A stretch of 14,680 bases of DNA from Nitrospirota bacterium (GTDB lineage: Bacteria > Nitrospirota > Thermodesulfovibrionia > Thermodesulfovibrionales > JdFR-85), in assembly GCA_003232715.1 (NCBI GenBank), contig QIJG01000146.1:1-14680 (forward strand). Reading direction: 5' to 3'. The notes below the pieces were generated by a model, which worked only from the letters and a program-made list of their open reading frames with translations, did not search any database and had not been told where the DNA came from. A program made the translations under genes and the position numbers. The first letter of the stretch is position 1, and every line of letters starts with the position of its first letter. Below, piece by piece: positions 1 to 7,035 of this stretch.

Positions 1-59
1 GCGATCTTCAGGGCCGTCTCAGCACCTTTTTCAGTTATTGCTATTGTGGCTGTCTTCAT
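1..59 (-). CDS. cbiG: Cobalt-precorrin-5A hydrolase CbiG, N-terminal fragment
   Basis: Only the first 19 codons are in the window; the gene runs off the left edge. The ATG is at 59-57 and the peptide begins MKTATIAITEKGAETALKI. This matches the usual CbiG opening, a short strand followed by a KGAE-L-KI helix. An in-frame TGA lies a few codons upstream (in the stretch around 60-75), so the start is well bounded, although no good Shine-Dalgarno is visible. CbiG opens the delta-lactone of cobalt-precorrin-5A and releases acetaldehyde in the anaerobic cobalamin pathway. It follows cbiE on the same strand, as expected for a cbiL-D-E-G run, but a ~165-bp repeat element separates the two. The assignment rests on a short peptide plus context. 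Confidence 0.72.
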   Translation of the reverse strand, partial: MKTATIAITEKGAETALKI

Positions 60-112
60 AAAATATCAGAATGCAATTATAAAGTTTTTCCCGATGCAGC
101 GATAAAAAGCGG

Positions 113-277
113 CAAACAAGGGAAGGAAGGGATATGATAGACTCTGAACGGGTTCAAAAATTTCGCAGTAAATTCACCCGGATGGTGAATTGCAAAATTT
201 CCTCGGAGTCCCGACCGGATGCCGGGACGAGAATGAGTGAAGAGTCTATCATGTCCCTTCCTATAACCTTTTATCTC
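113..277. repeat. Family A palindromic element, copy 1
   Basis: About 165 bp, matching 1985-2148 in the same orientation with one 1-nt indel. Outer arms 124-145 and 241-262 pair over 22 bp with one G-T pair. Between them are two hairpins. Hairpin I (about 160-200) has an apical AATTCACC/GGTGAATT stem with a 5-nt loop, and a lower AAATTT stem. Hairpin II (208-228) has GTCCCG/CGGGAC arms. The overall shape is a three-way junction. The right end overlaps the cbiE stop codon (261-263) and encodes the last few CbiE residues. In the operon transcript it sits between cbiE and cbiG. It encodes no protein that I can recognise; it could be a MITE-like or REP/BIME-like element or a structured intercistronic RNA. 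Confidence 0.85.
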
Positions 278-914
278 CGGATCCGGGTTTTTTAATCAAC
301 AGGACAATCTCCCTTCTCCCTGTCTCAATGCCCTCTATATCCTCAAGGCTTCTTACCTCCAACACCCTTTCTTCCTCCATTGTCAGGTCCCGGCATACAT
401 AGACGCTCCGTGCCTCATCAAAGAGGCCCGGTCCTGTCAGGGCAAAGAGCACTGCCTTTGCATTATTCTCCCTGTCACACAGGACTGCCACCCTGTCACA
501 GCTTAAAATATCCTCAAGCCCTTCAAGCGGTCTCCCATGAAATGAAAAGACCCGCACATTGAGCCAGGGCTCCCTGACCCTTGCAAAGGCCACCTGGATA
601 CTTGATACCCCGGGAATTATCTCCTCAACAGCCTCTTTGCCGAACCTTTCGATTATCTTCTGCGCAAGGCTGTAAATCCCTGCATCTCCGGTAACGAGCA
701 CCCCGACACGCCGGCCCTTGTGCCGCGCTATCAGTCTCATTATCCCCTCTATGGAGCTTTCCCTGTAGACGGTCTGCCCTGGAGTATGACCTGCTGTAGC
801 TACCTGCTGCTCCGTGCCTATTATTACATCGCATTGCCCTGCCTTCTGCAAAGCAATGGCTGTAATGTATCCCCTGCCTCCCGGCCCTGCGCTTATTACC
901 GTTATCCTGTGCAT
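261..914 (-). CDS. cbiE: Cobalt-precorrin-7 C5-methyltransferase CbiE
   Basis: A 217-aa SAM-dependent tetrapyrrole methylase of the CbiE type. It methylates C5 of the corrin ring in the cobalt-early cobalamin pathway, in the cytoplasm. The N-terminal ISAGPGG loop (residues 8-14) is the usual SAM-site glycine motif. VTGDAGIYSLA (about 74-84) and IPGVSSIQ (about 100-107) are the other two family signatures. The length suits stand-alone CbiE, so the C15-methylase/decarboxylase CbiT must be encoded elsewhere. The ATG at 914 follows AGGGGG at good spacing and overlaps the end of cbiD by 13 nt, implying translational coupling. The C-terminal GDKRL and the stop codon lie within repeat element A copy 1, so the native tail may have been replaced when that element arrived. 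Confidence 0.93.
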   Translation of the reverse strand: MHRITVISAGPGGRGYITAIALQKAGQCDVIIGTEQQVATAGHTPGQTVYRESSIEGIMRLIARHKGRRVGVLVTGDAGIYSLAQKIIERFGKEAVEEIIPGVSSIQVAFARVREPWLNVRVFSFHGRPLEGLEDILSCDRVAVLCDRENNAKAVLFALTGPGLFDEARSVYVCRDLTMEEERVLEVRSLEDIEGIETGRREIVLLIKKPGSGDKRL

Positions 915-1987
915 TTCCCCCTGCCTGTCAGCCCTTTTTTCATATCAAAGAGACATACCTCAACCGTCCTGAAACCAAACCTGCCCCTTACTGCCTCAGC
1001 AATACCTGCGGCAAGGTCAAAAAAGGTCTGTCCCGAACCTGACACCTTTTGAACTGATTGAATAATCTCCTCAACAGTATTAAACTCACTGTTCAGACCC
1101 AGGAATTCAGCTACAAATCCGGTGGCCTGCGGAGAGTTTCCTGAATGGGTGTCAAAATAGCCCATCATTATCTTGGCAAGCTTTCCCGGATGACCGCCAA
1201 TGACAATATCATCCATACCCTTTTCCCTGGCATACTCAAGTGCAAACCCCACGTAGTTACTCATCTGGACAACCCTTATATCACCAAAGAGCCTTTTTAG
1301 GGCATTTTCTCCGATCTTGCCGGGTGCAAGAAAAAGGGCGGAAGAAGCGCTTCTGATCTCCTCCCGTGCCACATCTATCTCACACCTTATGGTTGCCTTG
1401 AGGGCCTCAAGACTCATGGGCTCTACTATGCCTGTTGTGCCGATTATCGATATTCCACCCACAATACCCAGCCTCTGATTAAAGGTCTTCTCTGCAACCT
1501 CCCTGCCACGCGGCACTGATATCTCAATCGCTATCCCGCCCTTTGGCAGCACGTCCCTAACCGCCTTTTTTATCATCTCTATCGGCACGGGGTTAATTGC
1601 CGCCTCACCCACCGGGATCTGTAATCCGGGTTTTGTTACCACACCAACACCCTCACCACCTTTTATCACTATATCACCTGTATGGTCAAGTTTTTTTACC
1701 TCTGCAATTATCTCCATCCCGTTTGTAACATCAGGGTCGTCGCCTGCATCCTTGATAACCGATGCCCGGGCTATGAGTTCAAAGTTAGGAGTTAAGAGTT
1801 CAGAGTTGTGGATTTTAAGGCAGACTCTTTTGCCGACAGGGAGTTGAATCTCTACAAATCCCGTAAGCCTCCGGCCCTGACTTCCGACCAGCAGTATTGC
1901 CGCTGCCTTTGCTGCTGCGGTAGCAGCAGCACCAGTTGTAAACCCCTTTCTCATATCATCATATGCTGCAGCGGTAAAGAGCGTCAA
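902..1987 (-). CDS. cbiD: Cobalt-precorrin-5B C1-methyltransferase CbiD
   Basis: A 361-aa protein that methylates C1 of the corrin ring in the anaerobic cobalamin pathway. Family marks are the N-terminal RKGFTTGAAATAAAKAA (residues 13-29), VIKDAGDDPDVTNG (77-90), the GGEGVGVVTKPGL segment, and GGISIIGTTGIVEP. The start is uncertain. TTG at 1987 gives about 11 residues before RKGFTTG, as many CbiD proteins have; ATG at 1954 would begin directly at MRKGF. Neither has a clear ribosome-binding site. Similarity to repeat element A begins at 1985, which includes the TTG, so the element may have displaced the original start region. Residues about 61-71 (NSELLTPNFEL) are translated from a heptanucleotide repeat (1777-1811) and look like an insertion just ahead of the conserved KDAGDD motif. 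The C-terminus overlaps cbiE. Confidence 0.93.
   Translation of the reverse strand: MTLFTAAAYDDMRKGFTTGAAATAAAKAAAILLVGSQGRRLTGFVEIQLPVGKRVCLKIHNSELLTPNFELIARASVIKDAGDDPDVTNGMEIIAEVKKLDHTGDIVIKGGEGVGVVTKPGLQIPVGEAAINPVPIEMIKKAVRDVLPKGGIAIEISVPRGREVAEKTFNQRLGIVGGISIIGTTGIVEPMSLEALKATIRCEIDVAREEIRSASSALFLAPGKIGENALKRLFGDIRVVQMSNYVGFALEYAREKGMDDIVIGGHPGKLAKIMMGYFDTHSGNSPQATGFVAEFLGLNSEFNTVEEIIQSVQKVSGSGQTFFDLAAGIAEAVRGRFGFRTVEVCLFDMKKGLTGRGKCTG
1777..1811. repeat. Heptanucleotide tandem repeat inside cbiD
   Basis: Five 7-nt units on the plus strand, GTTCAAA-GTTAGGA-GTTAAGA-GTTCAGA-GTTGTGG, each sharing the GTT start. Because 35 nt is not a whole number of codons, the successive units encode different residues, yet the cbiD frame stays open and runs into the conserved motif. 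The encoded peptide (about NSELLTPNFEL) has no counterpart that I know of in CbiD. Confidence 0.8.
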
Positions 1988-2148
1988 ACAAAGGAAGGAA
2001 GGGATTTGATAGACTCTGAACGGTTTTAAGTATCACAAAGTCTTCACCTGGAGGGTGAATCGTGATACTTACCTCGGAGTCCCGGCTGGATGCCGGGACG
2101 AGAATGAGTGAAGAGTCTGTCATATCCCTTCCAACAACCGTTTATCTC
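1985..2148. repeat. Family A palindromic element, copy 2
   Basis: A direct copy of 113-277, about 1.87 kb away. Outer arms 1997-2017 and 2112-2132 pair with one mismatch and one G-T pair. Hairpin I has AAGTATCAC/GTGATACTT as its lower stem and TTCACC/GGTGAA as its apical stem. The lower stem is unlike that of copy 1 but fully paired. Hairpin II (about 2079-2099) is a perfect GTCCCGGC/GCCGGGAC stem with a 5-nt loop. Together with about 33 further bases it fills the whole gap between cbiL and cbiD, and it reaches the putative TTG start of cbiD. Confidence 0.85.
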
Positions 2149-2181
2149 TTTACTCCACGTTATAGTTCAATTCAACCTAAC

Positions 2182-2886
2182 CTATCCAGCCAATCGCCCC
2201 CTCCTTATCACTGCAACCGACAGATACGCAGCATCTGGTGGAGGTGAACAGTTGAGCATATCATAGAAAATCTCCTCGTCAAGACCTATCCTGCGGGCAA
2301 GATAAGCCCTTTCAGGCACCGCTATCCTGACAGCCTCAACGAGCACAGGCAGTTTTCTGTTCACCTTCATAAAGACCGTGGTCGGATGCCTCCTGATAAG
2401 TTTCACTGCCTCATCAACCTCCATAGGCATCTCATAAACACCAAAGTGCTCTCCTTTGACGCACAAAGGCAGCCCAAGCATTGTTGATGCAGCGTTTATG
2501 GAGCTTATACCGGGGACGTGCTTTACTTCCACTTCTACTGCCCTCAGCTTTTCGGTAATATAATTTGATGTGCTGAATATGGTCGGGTCACCCATTGTCA
2601 CATATGATACCACTTTACCCTCTTCTATCAGCCCCTTTATCTTCCGGGCCAGCTCGGTATACCTCTTCTCCAGGTCCTCCCTGTCATTGTTCATCGGGAA
2701 GTAATACATCAGGATCTTTGAGGGGTCTATGTAATGGAGGATAATATCCCTTGCCACGCTCCTTCCGGTCTTGTCGGATTGGGGTACCACCACAATATCC
2801 GACTCCTCAAGTATCCTTCTTGCCTTGACCGTCATGAGTTCGGGGTTTCCCGGACCAAGCCCGATCGAATAGACGGTATTACTCAT
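2182..2886 (-). CDS. cbiL: Cobalt-factor II C20-methyltransferase CbiL
   Basis: A 234-aa SAM-dependent methylase that adds the C20 methyl group to cobalt-factor II, an early step after cobalt insertion. Visible signatures are SIGLGPGNPELMT near the N-terminus, VTMGDPTIFSTSNYI in the middle, and HVPGISSINAAS, all typical of CbiL/CobI. I chose ATG 2886 over an in-frame GTG at 2898 because GTGGAGAAG supplies a GGAG ribosome-binding site 8 nt upstream of the ATG. The ATGAGTAA at 2886-2879 also overlaps the stop codon of the btuF remnant, a normal coupled junction. The usual tight junction to cbiD has been replaced by repeat element A copy 2. Length and motifs indicate an intact gene. Confidence 0.94.
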   Translation of the reverse strand: MSNTVYSIGLGPGNPELMTVKARRILEESDIVVVPQSDKTGRSVARDIILHYIDPSKILMYYFPMNNDREDLEKRYTELARKIKGLIEEGKVVSYVTMGDPTIFSTSNYITEKLRAVEVEVKHVPGISSINAASTMLGLPLCVKGEHFGVYEMPMEVDEAVKLIRRHPTTVFMKVNRKLPVLVEAVRIAVPERAYLARRIGLDEEIFYDMLNCSPPPDAAYLSVAVIRRGRLAG

Positions 2887-3681
2887 TATCTTCTCCACGA
2901 AAAATTTTATTAAGGTCTATTACAGCCTCAAATGCATTGATGCCGGGCCTTGCAAACTTAAGCTCCGGAACCTCGACTACCTTACTGTGAAGAGACCTGA
3001 AAAAGGGCCTTTTCAGGGGGGGCTCCGGATTCCTGTTCATGGGGCCTATTCCAGCACCTTTTCAGGGGAGAGAAGGACATGCTTTTTTTGAACCTTTACG
3101 GCATTGACTCCCCCTGCTGCCTCTATGATGGATGTAATTATACTCCTGCCGCCAGCCACCCTGAGTGACTTTGAACTGATCTCATATATCACAGTGGGTC
3201 TTTTAGACGGGGCTGTTACTGAAGACAGCTTCTCCCTCAACCTCTTCACAAGGCCCGCTGCCTCCTGTTCCTTTCCAAGGAGTCTGCCGAGATCCGTTAT
3301 TTTTACAAGGATATCTTCAAGACTTCTTGGGTCGTAATAAAAGACATCCGCCTTGACCCTCTCTGCCATCAACCTGGGGAAAGCCCTTACAGAGCCGGCC
3401 ACAATAAGGTCAGGCGCGAGGGCATTTATCAACTCAAGGTTCGGCTCCAGGTGTGAGCCGACTTTAACGGCATCATCAAAGGTTTTATCCGTCCTGGTAA
3501 TACCTACCACCCTGTTCCCGACCCCGAGCTCTTTAAGTATAGGGCTTGCAGCAGCATAAAGCACCACTATCCTTCCGTATGCATATGCAGGAGGTGTTTT
3601 TATAAGGGCCACTGATGATACAGTAATTAAAACAATACAAAAAAACCACAGCCTGAATTTTGAATCCCTGATTCTTCTCAT
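2879..3681 (-). pseudogene. btuF: BtuF-type periplasmic corrinoid/metal-chelate binding protein, disrupted
   Basis: The 5' part (3681-3046, 211 aa) has a signal peptide (residues about 12-34, ending PPAYA). A BtuF-like fold follows: IVVLYAAASPILKELGVG, NRVVGIT, then NALAPDLIVAGS. It ends at TAG 3046, just after LLSPEKVLE. The C-terminal domain continues in another frame (about 3045-2879) as IGPMNRNPEPPLKR, then VVEVPELKFARPGINAFEAV and LNKIFRGE. This is a typical BtuF tail, and it ends in an 8-nt overlap with cbiL. The junction lacks the roughly seven residues (a 'WNPDVII'-like strand) that normally link these parts, so a small out-of-frame deletion seems likely rather than a single-base error. 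The ATGA overlap with btuD shows it belonged to the importer operon. Unless the two halves work together, the product is truncated and inactive. Confidence 0.78.
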
Positions 3682-4400
3682 TTTCCCTCCGTGTATACGA
3701 ATATACCTTTATCATGTCTTAAAAAATTGATACGCACCCCAAAGATTTCGGAGAGCCTGTCTTCCTGAATCTCATGGCTTCTTGCCTCATAAGAGAGGTC
3801 TCCGCCTGTAAAGAAGAGAAACCTTTCAAACTCCCTCAGTGCAAGGGATATATCGTGTATTACAACTATAACGAGTTTCTTCCTGCTCAGCTCCTTGAGG
3901 AGCCTTATGGAGTCGTGCTGGTGCAGAATGTCTATACCGCTCAGCGGTTCATCAAGCAGTATAACCCTGGTGTTTTTGTTGATGGTCCTTGCAAGAAGCA
4001 CACGCTGTTTTTCACCGCCTGAGAGCTCGTTGAACTGCCTATCCCTCAGGTGCATGATATCGAGCTCTGTCATCGCCCTCTCCGTTGCCTCAAGGTCTGC
4101 ATCTGTATAGCTCAAGCCGTTTGTATGGATAAACCTGCCTGTAAGTATCAGGGTGGTCATCTGCGGCAGCAGGCTGATAAGGCCATGCCTTTCAGTTGTC
4201 GGGATTTCCTGAAACTCCCTCTCTTCAAGCAGATATTTGCCCTCAAACTTATTCAGCCCTGCAAGCACGGAGAGGAAGGTCGACTTGCCGCTTCCGTTAT
4301 TTCCAAGGACGGCCACAAAGTCTCCCTCCTTTAGTGTAACCCTTTCCGCACTGAGCAGAAAATCACCCTGTCTTGCCCGTATCCCTTCAAGCTTAATCAA
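3678..4400 (-). CDS. btuD: BtuD-type ABC importer ATPase
   Basis: A 240-aa cytoplasmic nucleotide-binding subunit of a BtuCDF/FhuC-type importer. The motifs are all present: Walker A GNNGSGKST (33-41), Q-loop Q80, signature LSGGE (126-130), Walker B VILLDE (146-151) and switch histidine H182. It would power uptake of vitamin B12, another corrinoid, or an iron/heme chelate through the BtuC-like permease upstream. The start is TTG at 4400, in an 8-nt TTGATTAA overlap with the end of btuC; an AAGGAG lies a little far upstream. The stop overlaps the btuF start by 4 nt (ATGA). Substrate specificity cannot be read from the ATPase; cobalamin or cobalt relevance comes from the riboswitch and the cbi neighbours. 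Confidence 0.9.
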   Translation of the reverse strand: MIKLEGIRARQGDFLLSAERVTLKEGDFVAVLGNNGSGKSTFLSVLAGLNKFEGKYLLEEREFQEIPTTERHGLISLLPQMTTLILTGRFIHTNGLSYTDADLEATERAMTELDIMHLRDRQFNELSGGEKQRVLLARTINKNTRVILLDEPLSGIDILHQHDSIRLLKELSRKKLVIVVIHDISLALREFERFLFFTGGDLSYEARSHEIQEDRLSEIFGVRINFLRHDKGIFVYTEGK

Positions 4401-5370
4401 AATAGAAAAGCTCCTTCTTTCTCTTTATAAGGAGGTAGAGGAAGAAGATACCCCCTATTGAGGATGTGATTATCCCGACAGGCAGCTCCTGTCCCCCGGA
4501 AAGAACGGTCCTTGCAATAAGGTCATTGAGGATCATGAAGAATGCACCGCAGAGGAGGCTCAACGGTATCAGCTCTGCCGCCTTTACATACTTCAGAAGC
4601 CTCACAACATGGGGCACTACAAGGCCTACAAACCCTATGATTCCGGCATATCCGACACTGAAGGCAGTAAGCAGGGCGGCAATAAAGAATGCCTTCCGCC
4701 TCAGACGCGCCACATTCACTCCGCTTGAGGATGCAGTTGTGTCGTCAAAACAGATGATATCAAGGCTGAGGTAGTCCTTCCTGATCACAAGAAAGGATAT
4801 CAGGAGGACCCCCGCAAGTATCATCACCTTGCCCAGGGAGGCAGACTGAAACCCGCCCATGAGCCAGAAGATTATGGAACTGACTGCATCGTCACTCATA
4901 AACTTCATCAGACTGATAACGGCAGAGGCAAAGGTGCTTATTACTATGCCGGCAAGGAGCATTGTAATAGGTTGAACCCTTCCCCTTACAGATGATATCT
5001 TGTACACCGCCAATAATCCTGTAAGACCTCCGGCCAGGGCAAACAGCGGCAAGATGGCCCCAAACCCGAGCATGATTGCCACAACTGCACCCATTGCAGA
5101 GGATGCAGAGACCCCTGTTGTAAATGAATCGGCAAGCGGGTTTTTCATAACATACTGAAAAAGGGTTCCACTCAAAACCAGGGAGGCACCCACAAGTCCT
5201 GCAAGCAGGACACGGGGTATCCTTACATAAAAGAGTATGTCCCTCTCCACCGCTGTCATCTCCAGCAGGTGTATTTCCACTGCACCTTTTGAGACTGCAA
5301 GGACTGTAATGACCACCAGCAGGAATACACTGACGGTTATGGCAAGGTTTATTCTCTTCAGATCAGTCAT
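4393..5370 (-). CDS. btuC: BtuC/FecCD-family ABC importer permease
   Basis: A 325-aa, very hydrophobic inner-membrane protein with about nine to ten predicted transmembrane helices, close to the normal BtuC/FecCD length. Family stretches are VRIPRVLLAGLVGASLVLSG near the N-terminus, KNPLADSFTTGVSASSAMGA, and GIIGFVGLVVPHVVRL, the segment that contacts the ATPase. It would form the channel for a corrinoid or metal chelate delivered by a BtuF-type binding protein. It overlaps btuD by 8 nt. Upstream, a 62-nt gap to the ABC-2 permease gene contains a heptanucleotide repeat and a hairpin (5386-5408). The ATG at 5370 lacks a well-placed ribosome-binding site; an AGGAGG occurs, but about 23 nt away and inside the hairpin loop. 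Confidence 0.92.
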   Translation of the reverse strand: MTDLKRINLAITVSVFLLVVITVLAVSKGAVEIHLLEMTAVERDILFYVRIPRVLLAGLVGASLVLSGTLFQYVMKNPLADSFTTGVSASSAMGAVVAIMLGFGAILPLFALAGGLTGLLAVYKISSVRGRVQPITMLLAGIVISTFASAVISLMKFMSDDAVSSIIFWLMGGFQSASLGKVMILAGVLLISFLVIRKDYLSLDIICFDDTTASSSGVNVARLRRKAFFIAALLTAFSVGYAGIIGFVGLVVPHVVRLLKYVKAAELIPLSLLCGAFFMILNDLIARTVLSGGQELPVGIITSSIGGIFFLYLLIKRKKELFYFD

Positions 5371-5385
5371 CTTTCAGCCGCCACC

Positions 5386-5408
5386 CCGGCAATCCCTCCT
5401 TTTGCCGG
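5386..5408 (-). promoter_or_regulatory. Hairpin with AGGAGG in its loop upstream of btuC
   Basis: Perfect 7-bp arms CCGGCAA/TTGCCGG surround a 9-nt loop that reads AAGGAGGGA in the transcript. The loop is a strong anti-16S sequence but lies about 23 nt from the btuC ATG, too far for ordinary initiation. It may be a standby site, a leftover of a displaced start, or chance. No function is shown. Confidence 0.35.
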
Positions 5409-5409
5409 C

Positions 5410-5434
5410 CCTCTGTCCTCTGTCCTTTGTCCTC
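5410..5434. repeat. Heptanucleotide tandem repeat at the ABC-2 permease/btuC junction
   Basis: On the plus strand the units are CCTCTGT-CCTCTGT-CCTTTGT followed by CCTC, which is GGACAGA-type on the transcript strand. It begins right after the ABC-2 permease stop codon region (5433-5435) and fills part of the only sizeable gap in this otherwise overlapping stretch of genes. Confidence 0.75.
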
Positions 5435-6170
5435 AAGCCTCCACCCTCCGCACGGCCCATAGAGCTGTATAAAAGAAGAGTGCTGCAAACATTACTATCA
5501 GCGAGACAAAGACGGGGTTAATCTCCCCGCCTGTCAGTGATGCCCTTATTACTTTTGTAGAATATGTAAGGGGCAGGGCATACACAAGCACTTTAAAGAT
5601 ATACGGCAGTTTGTCCACCGGGAAAAAGGTTCCGGACAGAAATATCATTGGGGTTATCACAAAGGTATTTACCATTGCCTGGGTCCCATGGTCGCGCACA
5701 ATCATTGCTATTGTTATGCCCAGAGCTGCAAAGAGAAAGGTGTGAAGTAATATTGCCAAGAAAAATATCGGGTTGAAGATCAGTTTTACCCCAAAAAGAA
5801 GGGCATAGACAAAGATAAGTATTGTGCTTAGCAGCCCCTTGAACATTCCATACGCTGCCTCTCCAAGCACAATCTCCGTGTGAGATATGGGGGCGATAAG
5901 AAATTCGTCAAAGACATGGAAGTAGAACCTGGTGATATTCAGCTCCTGTGCAATTCCGTAACTCTGGTTCAGACTACTCATGGTGATCAGTCCGGGGATA
6001 AGGAAAGTGATATAGGGGAGCCCATCCACGCTCACCCCCTTGCCGAAACTCCAGCCAAAGGCTATCAGGTACAGGAGCGGAGAAAGAGAGGAGGCCAGTA
6101 TCTGCTTCTTTGCCCTTGTGCGGAAGACACTCAGTTCCCTGTAAAGAACTCCTTTGAACCCGTTAAACAT
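5433..6170 (-). CDS. ABC-2 type transporter permease
   Basis: A 245-aa inner-membrane protein with about six predicted helices and the ABC-2 (NodJ/DrrB-like) pattern. It has a cytoplasmic N-terminus with RELSVFRTR, then LIPGLITMSSLNQSYGIAQEL after the first helices. The conserved IFLSGTFFPVDKLP precedes a final ALPLTY segment. It pairs with the ATPase encoded upstream, which it overlaps by 8 nt (ATGTTTAA, 6170-6163). ABC-2 systems usually export or insert lipids, drugs, polysaccharides or heme-related cargo; the substrate here is unknown. Its position between a PepSY protein and a BtuCDF importer under a cobalamin riboswitch suggests a role in metal or tetrapyrrole handling, but that is inference from context only. 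Confidence 0.88.
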   Translation of the reverse strand: MFNGFKGVLYRELSVFRTRAKKQILASSLSPLLYLIAFGWSFGKGVSVDGLPYITFLIPGLITMSSLNQSYGIAQELNITRFYFHVFDEFLIAPISHTEIVLGEAAYGMFKGLLSTILIFVYALLFGVKLIFNPIFFLAILLHTFLFAALGITIAMIVRDHGTQAMVNTFVITPMIFLSGTFFPVDKLPYIFKVLVYALPLTYSTKVIRASLTGGEINPVFVSLIVMFAALFFYTALWAVRRVEA

Positions 6171-7035
6171 TAATCCTCCTTCCCGTGAGTTTCAGGAAGA
6201 CATCCTCAAGCGTAACCTCCCTGACTTTGCATGAATGGTCGTACTCTTTCAGTCTCTCCAGGGCATCTTCCCTTGAGGAGAAAAACTCCTCCTCAATCCT
6301 GTCCTCAAGGAATATCTCAAGCACATACCCGCCAATATCCTTTTTGAGGTCATCAGGGGGGCCTTCGGCAATAATCCTGCCCCTGTTTATAATCAGGACC
6401 CTGCCACAGAGTTTTTCCGCTTCTTCGATGTAATGAGTGGTAAGGAGTATGGCCGTCCCTTTGACCTGATTCACCTTCAGGATAAACTCCCAGAGCGTAC
6501 GCCTTATCTGCGGATCAAGACCGACAGTCGGTTCGTCAAGGAAGAGTATCCGGGGCTCATGAAGGAGCGCCCTCACAATAACGAGCCTCCTGCGCATACC
6601 TCCGGAGAAGGTCTTGACCTGACGGTCCCTGTATTCCCTGAGGCCCGCAAACTCAAGGGCCTCATCAATCTTTTCTTTTCGTAAGGGTTTCGGGATGCCG
6701 TGCAGGATGGTGTGGAGGTAGAGGTTCTGAAAGGCCGTGAGGTCCCTGTCCAGATTGCTCTGCTGCGGAACCATTCCTATAACCCTCTTGGCCTCTCCGG
6801 GATGACTTGAAAAGTCTCTGCCGTAGTAATAAACTCCTCCTTCCGTGAGTTTTGTAAGCCCTGTAAGTATCTTGATAGTAGTGGTTTTTCCAGCACCGTT
6901 TGGACCAAGAAGGCCCAGGAAATCTCCACCCTCTATTTTAAAGCTGACACCCTTGAGGGCTTTTTCCTTCCCATATTTTTTTACAAGCCCCTCTACGTTT
7001 AATGCAGTTTTATCCTCTACCGTCGAGTTTTTCAT
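6163..7035 (-). CDS. ABC-2 type exporter ATPase
   Basis: A 290-aa nucleotide-binding protein of the CcmA/DrrA/NodI class. Motifs: Walker A GPNGAGKT (44-51), Q-loop Q91, signature FSGGM (143-147), Walker B ILFLDE (163-168), D-loop GLD and switch histidine H201. The C-terminal extension (about 225-290), ending EVTLEDVFLKLTGR, is the usual DrrA-type tail. It overlaps the permease gene by 8 nt and the PepSY gene by 3 nt (TAATG at 7037-7033), with an AGGAG upstream inside the PepSY gene. It presumably forms a complex with the permease downstream. No residue identifies the cargo. Confidence 0.92.
   Translation of the reverse strand: MKNSTVEDKTALNVEGLVKKYGKEKALKGVSFKIEGGDFLGLLGPNGAGKTTTIKILTGLTKLTEGGVYYYGRDFSSHPGEAKRVIGMVPQQSNLDRDLTAFQNLYLHTILHGIPKPLRKEKIDEALEFAGLREYRDRQVKTFSGGMRRRLVIVRALLHEPRILFLDEPTVGLDPQIRRTLWEFILKVNQVKGTAILLTTHYIEEAEKLCGRVLIINRGRIIAEGPPDDLKKDIGGYVLEIFLEDRIEEEFFSSREDALERLKEYDHSCKVREVTLEDVFLKLTGRRINV

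Noticed and set aside
113..277. Element A as a simple rho-independent terminator.
   Set aside because: It has long complex arms, two internal hairpins and no U-tract on either strand, and it lies inside an operon.
113..2148. CRISPR array as an explanation for the repeated palindromes.
   Set aside because: There are only two copies, 1.87 kb apart with genes between, and no regular spacers; likewise the heptamer arrays have no spacers.
3008..3068. Direct repeat CCTTTTCAGGGG (3008-3019 and 3057-3068), with an inverted CCTGAAAA nearby, around the btuF lesion.
   Set aside because: A slippage deletion between direct repeats would leave only one copy, and the two copies are in different reading frames, so a causal link to the lesion is not supported.
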